Source: Vibrio maritimus (lineage in GTDB: Bacteria > Pseudomonadota > Gammaproteobacteria > Enterobacterales > Vibrionaceae). From it: 64,000 nt of DNA. A model generated the notes under the pieces. That model was given only the letters and a program-made list of their open reading frames with translations. It ran no database searches and was not told where the DNA came from. How positions within the stretch are numbered: the stretch's first letter is position 1; each line of letters opens with the position of its first letter. The stretch spans positions 124,001 through 188,000 of the forward strand of contig NZ_CP090439.1 in NCBI RefSeq assembly GCF_021441885.1, in the 5' to 3' direction. A program made the position numbers and the translations under genes. Below, piece after piece: positions 43,650 through 52,685 of the stretch.

Positions 43650-44684
43650 ATGCTTCGAAATGTATCCAACAGATTAGTCTTCTCCGCATTCGCGTTATTG
43701 CTAATGCTATCCGCCATTTACTCTATTACCGTTGGTCCTATGAACATCACGTTTTGGGACAGCGTGACATCACTGACAACTCGTAGTAATGATCTTGCAC
43801 CGCATATCAACTTGGTGATTCAGGATATTCGTTTACCTCGCACCGTCCTTTGCATGCTCATTGGCGCCATTTTGGCAATTTGTGGCACAGTAATGCAGGG
43901 ACTATTTCGTAACCCATTAGCTGAGCCTGGGATCATCGGCGTATCAGCAGGCGCTTCTTTGGGCGGCGCTCTCGCCATCGTTGGTTTTTCGGTTCTAGGA
44001 ATAGAGTTTCCGCAGTTTATGGCACTTGCAGTAGTACCGATTTTTGCATTTTTCGGCGGCGCACTAACCACAGTGTTGGTTTACAAACTGGGCACCAGTA
44101 AGTTTGGAACCTCTGTCACCATTATGTTGCTCGCGGGCGTGGCCATCAGTGCGTTGTCTGGCGCAGCCATTGGCTACCTAAACTTTATTGCCGATGACCA
44201 GATGTTGCGTGACTTATCTCTATGGTCAATGGGGTCACTTGCAGGTGCAAGTTGGGGAAAAATTGGGTTATCGGGTGTCACATTGATACTGCTGTTTTGG
44301 TACTTCTACAAAAAAGCAATGTCTCTAAACGCGCTTCTTCTTGGTGAGTCCGAAGCAAAGCACTTAGGCATTCCAGTGCAGAAGCTTAAACGTCAGTTAA
44401 TACTTCTCACCGCCGTCGGTGTCGGGGTAACCGTCAGTGTCTCTGGTTTGATTGGGTTTATTGGCCTAGTTATACCCCACCTAGGGAGAATGCTAGCAGG
44501 TCCTGACCACAGGACGCTACTACCATTGTCAGCACTTTTAGGAGCCCTACTCATGACCGCGGCTGACATGTTCGCTCGCGTGGCAGTAGCGCCTGCAGAG
44601 CTCCCAGTAGGAATTGTCACTGCCATTATTGGCGCACCTTTCTTCTTGTACTTGCTGTTTCAGCAAAAAGGAAAAATTTTATGA
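43650..44684 (+). CDS. hutC: Hemin ABC transporter permease HutC
   Basis: 344 residues, FecCD/BtuC family with about ten helices. Contains RLPRTVLCMLIGAILAICGTVMQGLFRNPLAEPGIIG in outline and the coupling-helix/C-terminal signature GLIGFIGLVIPHLGRMLAGPDHR. It moves heme through the inner membrane. Its stop overlaps the hutD start by 4 bases. Confidence 0.94.
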   Translation: MLRNVSNRLVFSAFALLLMLSAIYSITVGPMNITFWDSVTSLTTRSNDLAPHINLVIQDIRLPRTVLCMLIGAILAICGTVMQGLFRNPLAEPGIIGVSAGASLGGALAIVGFSVLGIEFPQFMALAVVPIFAFFGGALTTVLVYKLGTSKFGTSVTIMLLAGVAISALSGAAIGYLNFIADDQMLRDLSLWSMGSLAGASWGKIGLSGVTLILLFWYFYKKAMSLNALLLGESEAKHLGIPVQKLKRQLILLTAVGVGVTVSVSGLIGFIGLVIPHLGRMLAGPDHRTLLPLSALLGALLMTAADMFARVAVAPAELPVGIVTAIIGAPFFLYLLFQQKGKIL

Positions 44685-45517
44685 GCCGAGTCTATGAAAC
44701 TAGTGCTTTCCAACGCAAAGGAGAGAGTCAGAGTAGCGAGGTTCAAACTGCTATATCGGCAAAAAATATCACTATGACATTTGGTGAGCGGGTGATTCTC
44801 GATAACATTGATGTTGAGCTTTACTCCGGTCAAGTTACCACGCTTTTAGGTCCAAATGGCGCAGGCAAAAGTACACTATTAAAGCTGTTATGTGGTGAGA
44901 CCTCATCGAGTGTTGATATCGAGTATTTTGATAGGCATAAGAACCAATGGTCTGCTCAGGAGCTCTCTAGGCATATGGGGTTGCTACCTCAGCACAGCAC
45001 ACTTTCATTTCCTTTTCTCGCTTCTGAAGTAGTAGAGCTCGGTGCCATACCGCTGAGTTTGTCCAATCAAGCCACGAAGGAGCTTGCATTAAACTACATG
45101 CATTCCGCTGACGTTGCTCATTTGGCAAAGCGACTGTATCCGTCACTTTCTGGTGGAGAAAAGCAAAGAGTGCATTTAGCACGTGTTCTCACGCAGCTTC
45201 ATCTGTCTGGAGATAAAAAGATCTTGATGCTGGACGAGCCGACATCAGCGCTCGATCTCGCACACCAGCACAACACCTTAGCCATCGCACGAGAGCTTGC
45301 AGATAAGGAGAACGCCGCAGTCGTCGTTGTCCTTCACGACCTCAACTTAGCTGCTCAGTATTCAGATAGGCTACTTGTTCTTGATAAAGGGAAAATCGTC
45401 TCAGACGGCAAGCCATGGGAAGCGTTAAGTAGTGAACTAATACAAGAAGTCTACGGATACAGCGCGCTTGTCACGCCACACCCGACTCTGGATTTCCCCA
45501 CCGTATTACCTCAATAG
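44681..45517 (+). CDS. hutD: Hemin ABC transporter ATP-binding protein HutD
   Basis: 278 residues. Walker A LLGPNGAGKSTLLKLL, signature LSGGEKQRVHLARVL, Walker B KILMLDEPTSALDLAHQ and switch His in VVVLHDLNLAAQYSD. The ATPase of HutBCD. A 29-residue N-terminal extension comes before the ABC core; a start inside the frame is possible (SAKNITMTFGER). Confidence 0.94.
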   Translation: MSRVYETSAFQRKGESQSSEVQTAISAKNITMTFGERVILDNIDVELYSGQVTTLLGPNGAGKSTLLKLLCGETSSSVDIEYFDRHKNQWSAQELSRHMGLLPQHSTLSFPFLASEVVELGAIPLSLSNQATKELALNYMHSADVAHLAKRLYPSLSGGEKQRVHLARVLTQLHLSGDKKILMLDEPTSALDLAHQHNTLAIARELADKENAAVVVVLHDLNLAAQYSDRLLVLDKGKIVSDGKPWEALSSELIQEVYGYSALVTPHPTLDFPTVLPQ

Positions 45518-45544
45518 CTACATCTAACGTAGCAAGCAAATAAC

Positions 45545-45573
45545 AAAAAAGCCGCTCGTTAGAGCGGCTTTTC
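45545..45573. terminator. Bidirectional terminator between hutD and luxT
   Basis: GCCGCTC and GAGCGGC stem with A-run before and T-run after, serving both convergent genes. Confidence 0.9.
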
Positions 45574-45591
45574 ATTATTTAATACAACCTG

Positions 45592-46053
45592 TTACTTTGA
45601 AAGTTGAATCAGCGAACGACCAATCAGCCATTCCAGCTCTTTGTCACTACCTTCACCGTATTGGGTCTCAACCAGTTTGTATAAACGGTCAATACCCTTC
45701 GACGCAAACTCATGTGAGTTTTCTGACGTCACAATGTGGTGGAAAAGCAGCTTTAGGATTGCTAAAAACTCATCATTCTTTAGAGACTCGATCCAACTAC
45801 CGGTAAAGCCATCGATACCCTTTTCAAACTCTAAATGCTCGACGAACATTTTGAAGATGCGTCCATCAAGCGCGGCCGTAAAGTCCGTCTTTTTTGGGAA
45901 GTGGTGACTGATCCCTGTTCTTGATATACCTGTCTGCTGGCTTAAAGTGGTGTACGACATTTTGTCATACCCTAGTCGGATAATCTGATCGACGACCGCT
46001 TCCATGATTTTCTGGATCGTAATCTCAGTATCTTCTTTACTACGCTTTGGCAT
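45592..46053 (-). CDS. luxT: TetR-family regulator LuxT
   Basis: 153 residues. The N-terminal helix-turn-helix reads DKMSYTTLSQQTGISRTGISHHFPKKTDF; start MPKRSKEDTEITIQKIM and the overall length match LuxT/SwrT as I remember them. LuxT represses qrr1 and affects quorum-sensing, motility and virulence genes in Vibrio. Its place beside hutD is also as in V. cholerae (VCA0917). Divergent upstream space of about 490 bases carries a 36-bp dyad (46284-46319). Confidence 0.78.
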   Translation of the reverse strand: MPKRSKEDTEITIQKIMEAVVDQIIRLGYDKMSYTTLSQQTGISRTGISHHFPKKTDFTAALDGRIFKMFVEHLEFEKGIDGFTGSWIESLKNDEFLAILKLLFHHIVTSENSHEFASKGIDRLYKLVETQYGEGSDKELEWLIGRSLIQLSK

Positions 46054-46543
46054 TTCTTAAGCTTCTCTAAATCGTTATCTGCGTACGCTGTATGCTATAC
46101 CATAATTAAAGCAGCGCTCGTTATAATTTTCTATCCATTATTGTATCGATTTGCAAAAACTCAGTTTACGGCATACCGAATGCAAACCATACACGAGACA
46201 AATACTTGGCATAGATACCATTCAAAAATATAAAAATCATCTTATTGATTAGTAACTTATAAAGTTTACCATTTCACCAAAGGTCATGTACTAATCTGTA
46301 CTATATCATTAGTACATGAGTCTCATATTTGAGAACCCCATCACATAGCGCAGATACCACTTGCATATTACAAACTCATTATTAAACAACAAGATATTCA
46401 TAATCTCCATGAATATATCGTTTTAATTATGCTAATTACCCATAGCTAGACCTATGCAACTGCAATACATTCGCGAAATTTATTGCTGGATACCTCACAA
46501 ACACAGTTATAGAATAACCACAGATTTAATAAGAGGTATCGTT
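46054..46543. other. Long AT-rich intergenic region
   Basis: 490 bases between luxT and the YfcZ/YiiS gene. It includes a strong dyad at 46284-46319 and a weaker one at 46394-46416 (ATATTCA with TGAATAT). No gene is seen. It must hold the luxT promoter and probably that of the YfcZ-like gene. Confidence 0.6.
46284..46319. promoter_or_regulatory. 36-bp dyad, possible operator
   Basis: TCATGTACTAAT and ATTAGTACATGA are perfect 12-base inverted repeats separated by 12 bases that themselves contain another GTACTA. No T-run follows, so a protein-binding site is more likely than a terminator. It lies about 230 bases from both flanking starts. Confidence 0.45.
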
Positions 46544-46843
46544 ATGTCAAACACTTATGAAGAACCAACCGTATGTGACGCTTGTGGCGTTGCTGGTGAA
46601 ATGGGTTTTATCATCAAGGAAGGCGATGACGTCGCAGAAGTTCAACTTTTCGGCGAATCCCAAGCTCAACTGGAAGCAGAAATTCAAAAATACATTGAAC
46701 TGGCGAAGACTGTGTCAGCAAACGTTGAGTTTGAAGTTTCAGAGCTAGTAGAAGAAAGCAAAGAGCTAGTTGCTCGATTCAAGTTTGAAGTGAGTGCAGA
46801 GAAGCTGATCTTTGAACTAAAAACGCGCTCTCTAGCGCGCTAA
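46544..46843 (+). CDS. YfcZ/YiiS (DUF406) family protein
   Basis: 99 residues from the ATG at 46544, which has AAGAGG 7 bases upstream; a longer frame to 46454 lacks such a site. Starts with CDACGVAGEMGFIIKEGDD, matching the conserved Cys pair at the start of YfcZ/YiiS proteins. Small cytoplasmic protein of unknown role. Confidence 0.8.
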   Translation: MSNTYEEPTVCDACGVAGEMGFIIKEGDDVAEVQLFGESQAQLEAEIQKYIELAKTVSANVEFEVSELVEESKELVARFKFEVSAEKLIFELKTRSLAR

Positions 46844-46878
46844 TCGTTCTGTTCACTAAAGTTTTTGTAAAGCGAGCA

Positions 46879-47175
46879 TCATTGCTCGCTTTTTAGTGCC
46901 TTCCACTTCAACTGACCATTCATTTCAAAGTCTTGCTCCTCGACACATTGAAGTACCACACCCTCTACGTTAATCACTGATCCTAGCGAGTAAGCTTTGT
47001 CATTGTAATAGCAAACCCTTTTTCCCAGCTTTGAGTCAGAAAGTAACACAGCCGCACCAACATCAGCCCCAGGTGTCGTAATGACTTTCGCGAAAGCAGT
47101 ACCACTTACCAACAATCCACTCAAGGCTACTATCACAACCTGCGCGGATTTCCATTGTGAATTTATTCTATCCAT
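46879..47175 (-). CDS. DUF1496 family exported small protein
   Basis: 98 residues. Signal peptide (VVIVALSGLLVSGTAFA), then a mature domain with RVCYYNDKAYSLGSVINVEGVVLQC, the DUF1496 pattern with two conserved Cys. Periplasmic; function unknown. Convergent with the YfcZ-like gene. Confidence 0.75.
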   Translation of the reverse strand: MDRINSQWKSAQVVIVALSGLLVSGTAFAKVITTPGADVGAAVLLSDSKLGKRVCYYNDKAYSLGSVINVEGVVLQCVEEQDFEMNGQLKWKALKSEQ

Positions 47176-47218
47176 TGCAAACTACCTAACGTATCTACTG
47201 AAACGAATTTCTATCATC

Positions 47219-47821
47219 ATGCTTCGATCTTTTGCCACTCTGTTGACCACACTTTTGCTTTCGACAAGCCTGTCTGCGATTGAACTCGACTACTACAAAA
47301 CGCTCAATCATCTTGATAACTACGGCAATCTCGATTTAAGAAATAAGCCATACACATCATTGCCTGATGGTATGGTGGTCAAAGGCAACCTCAATATCGC
47401 CAAAACACCAATAAAAATTTTGCCAAACAACTTGGAAATCAAAGGTAGCCTAGATGCCTCAGATAGTTTAGTGGAATTCATGCCAAGAGGAACTAAAATC
47501 ACAGGTTACGCCAACTTTTTGGGAAGCAAACTCAAAGCTTGGCCACAAGGAGTCATTCCTGGAGGCTATATTAACCTTGGCGACACACCCATTGAAAAAT
47601 TACCCAATGGCATGGTTGTGAAAGGCGATTTGAGCATCATTCGAACTCCGATAACAGAGCTTCCTGAAGGCATCGTAGTTGAGGGAAACCTCTACTTAGG
47701 TGGTTCTAACGTCACTCGCTTCCCCAAAACCATGACAGTGAAAGGAAACATATTTCTCGGGGGCAACGTCATCACAGAGTGGCCCGAGAATCTCGACCTA
47801 GGTGGTGCTGTCGCACGTTAA
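47219..47821 (+). CDS. Exported protein with ~20-residue leucine/proline repeats
   Basis: About 200 residues from the ATG at 47219 (signal peptide MLRSFATLLTTLLLSTSLSA). The rest is built of repeats of about 20 residues with the theme (I/V)-x-x-L-P-x-G-(M/I)-x-V-x-G-(N/D)-L-x-(I/L): e.g. LPDGMVVKGNLNIAKTPIKI, LPNGMVVKGDLSIIRTPITE, LPEGIVVEGNLYLGGSNVTR. About eight copies are seen. This is a right-handed solenoid-like pattern related to short leucine-rich repeats. Likely a periplasmic or outer-surface binding protein. A longer frame from 47081 lacks a signal peptide at its start. Confidence 0.7.
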   Translation: MLRSFATLLTTLLLSTSLSAIELDYYKTLNHLDNYGNLDLRNKPYTSLPDGMVVKGNLNIAKTPIKILPNNLEIKGSLDASDSLVEFMPRGTKITGYANFLGSKLKAWPQGVIPGGYINLGDTPIEKLPNGMVVKGDLSIIRTPITELPEGIVVEGNLYLGGSNVTRFPKTMTVKGNIFLGGNVITEWPENLDLGGAVAR

Positions 47822-47844
47822 GCCGACCTCCGCCATGTTTGACG

Positions 47845-47887
47845 AAAACCGGAACAGTTTCAAAAACTGTTCCGGTTTTCTTTTTTT
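47845..47887 (+). terminator. Strong intrinsic terminator
   Basis: AAAACCGGAACAGTTT and AAACTGTTCCGGTTTT form a 16-bp perfect stem with a 3-base loop and a T-run, ending the repeat-protein unit. Confidence 0.95.
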
Positions 47888-47933
47888 GCCGCGCTGTATT
47901 CTCTCCCTACTACCTACACAGAGGGAACATCAC

Positions 47934-48119
47934 ATGGCTTTTTTCAACTACGTTGCAAACTACTTCCAATCCACCTATAAATACGAATCAAGAGACACTC
48001 TGCTTTCAAGATTGTTTTATCTCTCTCCAGTCGAGCGTGCAGAACGATTGAATGAACTGTTCGAGACTGACGCATTTTGGGGGTTAAGCATAAAAAATGA
48101 AGAGTCAGAGCAACAATAA
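47934..48119 (+). CDS. Small soluble protein of 61 residues upstream of SgrR-like gene
   Basis: MAFFNYVANYFQSTYKYESR... ending NEESEQQ; rich in aromatic and charged residues, helical in appearance. GAGGGA sits 7 bases before the ATG. It is followed 11 bases later by the SgrR-like gene, so they are one operon. I do not recognise the family. Confidence 0.65.
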   Translation: MAFFNYVANYFQSTYKYESRDTLLSRLFYLSPVERAERLNELFETDAFWGLSIKNEESEQQ

Positions 48120-48130
48120 AATAGGAACAA

Positions 48131-49738
48131 TTGAGTTATACCAAAACACTCATGAATAAACGCAAACTCGAACTGTATGAAAACCTCTTTAAGCGCCTAG
48201 GGCCCGGCACGCACCCAATAACCTTGAGCGCCATCGCTGAAAGTCTCAACTGCAGTGACCGACATGCGCGTACTTTGCTCAAGCAAATGTCAGAACGTGG
48301 ATGGCTGACTTGGCTACCCGCGAGAGGACGTGGATTACGAGGAGAACTTACGTGTATCTTGGAGCCTCTGGAAGCATGCTACCGAGAAGTAGATCTAGCA
48401 ACAGAGCAAGGTAAATACGATATCGCCCACAAGTTGATTGGTTTTAACGATCGTAATGTGGCCGCTGCACTCAAGCAGTACCTCACTCACACTACGACGG
48501 TGAGTGAAAACACAATTCACGCACCTTTTCACCGACGCTTAAGCTGGTTGCACCCTCATCATGCGATGGAGCGAACTGAACGCCATTTAATTCATGAGGT
48601 ATACCAGACCTTAGTTACTTCGCAGGGCGAGGACACCGTTGAAAACCTTGCCCATGAGTGGGAAGCGAATTCAGACTACACCAAATGGCACTTCTATCTT
48701 CGCTCTGGTGCAACGTTTCACGATCAAACACCAATAACCTCTGCGGATGTTATCGAAAGTCTGAGAGGATTGGGGCAATCGGAATACTGGGGTCGACTCT
48801 ATGATCATATCGAGACGTTTATTGCTCATGCTCCACATCAACTTGAGATTCAGCTAAACCAATCCGACCCAAACTTTCTAACCCTGCTGTCCCGCTCAGA
48901 AGCCTCAATAATGCCCAAGGGCATGGTACACAGAACAGAAAGTAGCTTCCGACCTATTGGTTCGGGCCCGTTCTTCGTCGAGGTCAACTCCGATAAATTG
49001 CTGCGCCTAACAAGGAACAACGAGTTCTCTGGGAAAACTGCGCTGGTACAACACATCGAGCTTTGGATACATGAAGACTGGGCTGCGGATAAAAAGTGCG
49101 CCGAAAATTTCTTCTTCCTCAACGAAGAAGAAGATACCTACACTGCATCTACCGCAGATATTGGCTACTTTTTCCTTTTGCTCAATCATCGAGAGTTGCA
49201 GACCTCTAGCTTCAAACATCAATTAGAAGCTCTGTTTTCGAGTGAGCAAGCCATTCACTTAGAATGCCCAGCCCCTTTGACATTCAGTTTTGAAAACAAC
49301 AACGAAAACAGGGCTTTTGCCACTAAATTACATCAAGGGCTATCGCTTGGCGGAATTGAAGGTATCGGAACTCAAGTCGTCTACGGTCATCCAGCAGCAA
49401 ACCAATCTTTAGCAATTGGCGGCATTCGATTAGAAGGCGATCGCGCTACCAGCTTGTTTGCTTTTTTCAAACTTTACCCATACTGGGATAAAGCGCTCAC
49501 TTGGAAACAACAGGACAAACTCAGGCAATTACTTTCAGTGTGCCGGGCAACTACTGACGCAAGAAAGCGTGAAACACTCTTGGATAGACTATTGCTTTGG
49601 CTTTATCAGGACAACATCCTCGCTATCATCAAGTCCGAAGACTTAACCTTGACTCTACCATCAAGAATTCGGGGTGTAGAAATTAATTCAATTGGCTGGT
49701 GTGACTTTGCTCAGCTTTGGATTAAAGCGAAAACTTAG
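48131..49738 (+). CDS. SgrR-family transcriptional regulator with solute-binding domain
   Basis: 535 residues. N-terminal SgrR_N winged helix (LSAIAESLNCSDRHARTLLKQMSERGWLTWLPARGRG), then an SBP_bac_5 domain used for ligand sensing (LIHEVYQTLVTSQGE...LAHEWEANSDYTKWHFYLRSGATFHDQTPITSADV). E. coli SgrR activates the small RNA SgrS under sugar-phosphate stress. No sgrS or transporter is evident here, so the target is open. TTG start with ATAGGA 5 bases upstream; an ATG at 48152 is the alternative. Confidence 0.82.
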   Translation: MSYTKTLMNKRKLELYENLFKRLGPGTHPITLSAIAESLNCSDRHARTLLKQMSERGWLTWLPARGRGLRGELTCILEPLEACYREVDLATEQGKYDIAHKLIGFNDRNVAAALKQYLTHTTTVSENTIHAPFHRRLSWLHPHHAMERTERHLIHEVYQTLVTSQGEDTVENLAHEWEANSDYTKWHFYLRSGATFHDQTPITSADVIESLRGLGQSEYWGRLYDHIETFIAHAPHQLEIQLNQSDPNFLTLLSRSEASIMPKGMVHRTESSFRPIGSGPFFVEVNSDKLLRLTRNNEFSGKTALVQHIELWIHEDWAADKKCAENFFFLNEEEDTYTASTADIGYFFLLLNHRELQTSSFKHQLEALFSSEQAIHLECPAPLTFSFENNNENRAFATKLHQGLSLGGIEGIGTQVVYGHPAANQSLAIGGIRLEGDRATSLFAFFKLYPYWDKALTWKQQDKLRQLLSVCRATTDARKRETLLDRLLLWLYQDNILAIIKSEDLTLTLPSRIRGVEINSIGWCDFAQLWIKAKT

Positions 49739-49775
49739 ACAGACTGACCACTTTAATAACTCGTACCAATACCCA

Positions 49776-50675
49776 TCAAAAGTAGTGCGATATTGCCAAA
49801 TATCGCGTTCGGATATGCTCTATCAATAATCGAACCTTGTTAGGTGGTTGGCGAGTAAAGGGATATACGGCATAGATACCAAGCCGTTTGCCCACTTGAT
49901 CAGGGAAAATATCGACGAGCTGACCATTTCTAAAATCGTGATAAACCAGACACCTTGGGACATAAGCGATACCGTGGCCACCTAATGCTGCCTTCCTCAA
50001 TGCCGTTGCATTATCGGTTGAGAAGGAGCCCGAGACTTTGACGATATAGTTCCCCTTCGCGCCTTTAAACTCCCACTCTGACGCTCCGGTTGTTTGATAA
50101 GCGTATTGAAGGCAATTGTGTTTGGTAAGGTCTTCAGGTTTTAGAGGTTTACTGTTTTTGGCGATATAAGATGGTGAAGCGCACACTACCCACTGTGAAT
50201 CCAGGATGTGTCTTGCGATTAAACTGGAGTCCTCCAAATAGCCAGTTCGAATGACCAGATCATAACCACCATCAAACAGGTCCACAAAGCGATTATCAAG
50301 TGACATATCGACAGATAGACCTGGATGCATGTTACAAAACTCCGCGACCGCATCGGCAAGTATCAAATCTCCTGAGATAGTCGGCACAGACATTTTGATA
50401 TGACCGCTGATATTTTCTCCATAACCTGAAACTGATTCCATAGCCTCCTGAGTGGCTTGCTTCACATTTTTAGCCCCATGGACGAGTGCCTTACCCGCCT
50501 CAGTCAAGGTTAATTTACGCGTTGTTCGATATAATAATTGAACCCCAAGCTCTTCCTCCAGCCGTGCAATTCTTTTGCTAACTACCGAATTTGTAAGGTT
50601 ATTTTGCTCTGCCACTCGGCTAAATGCACCGGTTTCTACTACCTGATAAAACAGGATTAAGTCGTCTGCTCGCAT
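49776..50675 (-). CDS. LysR-family regulator, divergent from lactate operon
   Basis: 299 residues of the CrgA/DsdC-like group: DLILFYQVVETGAFSRVAEQNNLTNSVVSKRIARLEEELG as helix-turn-helix, effector domain after. It is read away from lldP across 168 bases that contain a dyad at 50694-50716, so it is the likely regulator of the lactate genes in place of a GntR-type LldR. Confidence 0.87.
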   Translation of the reverse strand: MRADDLILFYQVVETGAFSRVAEQNNLTNSVVSKRIARLEEELGVQLLYRTTRKLTLTEAGKALVHGAKNVKQATQEAMESVSGYGENISGHIKMSVPTISGDLILADAVAEFCNMHPGLSVDMSLDNRFVDLFDGGYDLVIRTGYLEDSSLIARHILDSQWVVCASPSYIAKNSKPLKPEDLTKHNCLQYAYQTTGASEWEFKGAKGNYIVKVSGSFSTDNATALRKAALGGHGIAYVPRCLVYHDFRNGQLVDIFPDQVGKRLGIYAVYPFTRQPPNKVRLLIEHIRTRYLAISHYF

Positions 50676-50693
50676 AGTATTATGTCATTTTTG

Positions 50694-50716
50694 GAAATAA
50701 TCATTTTCATTATTTC
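50694..50716. promoter_or_regulatory. Dyad in LysR/lldP intergenic region
   Basis: GAAATAAT-N7-ATTATTTC is a perfect inverted repeat 19 bases upstream of the LysR start codon, placed as an autoregulatory and divergent-operon site would be. Confidence 0.5.
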
Positions 50717-50843
50717 TCTATATCAATAAAAAATAAAGGGATAAATTCACCCCACCTTAACAACCCTATTACAAAAACTATAAAGACTACTTTGCCCGTT
50801 CACATGGTTGGAGTGAATGAGCTGAGACAAAAGGAAGTAACTC

Positions 50844-52535
50844 ATGTCTGAAACCTTACTTGCCCTCGTGGCCTTCTCACCCATTGTGGTCGCTGCCATT
50901 CTGTTAGTCGGATTGAACTGGCCTGCTAAAAAAGCCATGCCAGTAGCATTTGGCCTCACCGTCGTTATTGCACTGTTTACGTGGGACATGTCTGTCACAC
51001 GTGTTATCGCCTCTATTTTCCAGGGCTTTGGAATTACCGTCGCCGTACTATGGATTGTGTTCGGTGCGATTTTCCTACTCAACACGCTTAAACATACTGG
51101 TGCAATCACAACGATCCGCAATGGATTTACTGATATCTCGCCAGACCGCCGCGTTCAAGCCATCATCATTGCATGGTGCTTCGGCTCATTCATTGAGGGT
51201 GCTTCTGGGTTCGGGACGCCAGCGGCGATCGCAGCCCCTTTACTCGTCGCCATTGGTTTCCCAGCTCTTGCCGCTGTTCTAATGGGTATGATGATTCAAT
51301 CAACGCCTGTGTCATTTGGTGCGGTTGGTACTCCAATTATTGTTGGCGTAAACAAAGGCCTAGATACACACAACATCAGTGAGTCGCTGGTTTCCCAAGG
51401 TGCATCATGGGACATTTATCTTCAGCAAATCACTTCGAACGTTGCCATTATTCATGCCTGTGTTGGTACCCTGATGCCAGTTCTGATGGCAATGATGCTC
51501 ACTCGCTTCTTTGGTAAAAACCGCAGTTGGACAGAAGGCCTCGATATTCTTCCATTCGCACTCTTCGCGGGCGTAGCTTTCACCGTCCCGTACGCATTAA
51601 CAGGTGTTCTTCTTGGCCCAGAGTTCCCTTCATTGATTGGTGGTCTGGTAGGTCTTGCGATCGTCGTAAGTGCAGCTAAGCGTGGCTTTCTAGTGCCTAA
51701 GTCTAAGTGGGATTTTGAAAGCGAAGAAAAGTGGCCAGCAGAGTGGCTTGGCTCACTTAAAATGGACCTTAAAGAGCACTCTGGTAAACCGATGTCAATG
51801 GCGATTGCTTGGCTACCGTACGTTCTACTGGCTGTCATTCTGGTAGCAAGTCGCGTGAGCAGCGAATTCAAGGGCTTCCTGACCAGTGTAAGCCTGTCAT
51901 TTAGTAATATTCTTGGTGAAACGGGTATTAGCACTGCCATTCAACCCCTGTATCTACCAGGTGGAATATTAGTCTTTGTTGCTCTACTTGCTGTCATCAT
52001 CCAATCACGATCTGCCAAACCATTAATGGCGGCATTTGGCGAATCAAGCAAAACCTTAATTGGTGCTGGCTTTGTACTTGTGTTCACTATCCCTATGGTT
52101 CGCATTTTCATTAACTCTGGCGTCAACGGCGCTGACCTTGCGAGCATGCCTGTTACGACCGCCAACTTTGCTTCAGCTTTAGTTGGAGAAGCCTTCCCGG
52201 CGTTGAGTGCCACTATCGGTGCGCTCGGTGCATTTATCGCAGGCTCGAACACCGTATCGAACATGATGTTTAGTCAATTCCAATTTGAGGTTGCTCAAAC
52301 GCTCACTATCTCAACAACCGCAGTCATTGCCCTGCAAGCCGTTGGGGCCGCTGCTGGTAACATGATTGCCATCCACAATGTGGTCGCAGCCTCTGCCACC
52401 GTTGGTCTACTTGGCCGTGAAGGTCTGACATTGAGAAAAACCATTATCCCTACGTTCTACTATCTAGTTGTCACTGGCCTTATCGGACTTGCACTGGTGT
52501 ACGGTTTCCATTTTACCGACGCACTCATGAACTGA
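50844..52535 (+). CDS. lldP: L-lactate permease LldP/LctP family
   Basis: 563 residues with about 13-14 helices. FGSFIEGASGFGTPAAIAAPLLVAIGFPALAAVLMGM in outline is the lactate permease signature, with FGAVGTPIIVG and AGSNTVSNMMFSQFQ later. Imports lactate (D and L) with protons. First gene of the lactate operon; AGGAAG precedes the ATG. Confidence 0.93.
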   Translation: MSETLLALVAFSPIVVAAILLVGLNWPAKKAMPVAFGLTVVIALFTWDMSVTRVIASIFQGFGITVAVLWIVFGAIFLLNTLKHTGAITTIRNGFTDISPDRRVQAIIIAWCFGSFIEGASGFGTPAAIAAPLLVAIGFPALAAVLMGMMIQSTPVSFGAVGTPIIVGVNKGLDTHNISESLVSQGASWDIYLQQITSNVAIIHACVGTLMPVLMAMMLTRFFGKNRSWTEGLDILPFALFAGVAFTVPYALTGVLLGPEFPSLIGGLVGLAIVVSAAKRGFLVPKSKWDFESEEKWPAEWLGSLKMDLKEHSGKPMSMAIAWLPYVLLAVILVASRVSSEFKGFLTSVSLSFSNILGETGISTAIQPLYLPGGILVFVALLAVIIQSRSAKPLMAAFGESSKTLIGAGFVLVFTIPMVRIFINSGVNGADLASMPVTTANFASALVGEAFPALSATIGALGAFIAGSNTVSNMMFSQFQFEVAQTLTISTTAVIALQAVGAAAGNMIAIHNVVAASATVGLLGREGLTLRKTIIPTFYYLVVTGLIGLALVYGFHFTDALMN

Positions 52536-52550
52536 TTTAGGTTTAAGTCA

Positions 52551-52617
52551 AAGGCGCACTTGCCGACTGTCGGCAAAGTTGTGAATAACTTCAAGAAGGT
52601 AAGTGCGCTTATTTTTC
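52551..52617 (+). terminator. Branched hairpin/attenuator between lldP and lutA
   Basis: AGGCGCACTT (52552-52561) pairs with AAGTGCGCTT (52601-52610), 10 bp with one G-U. A second hairpin, TGCCGACTGTCGGCA at 52561-52575, sits inside, and TTATTTTT follows. It probably stops part of the transcripts after lldP, lowering expression of the downstream enzymes. Confidence 0.65.
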
Positions 52618-52685
52618 ATAACCTTACAACTAGTCTATATAAAAATATGAACCCATATAAATGGGTCTAGTGCTGGAGCAATACA

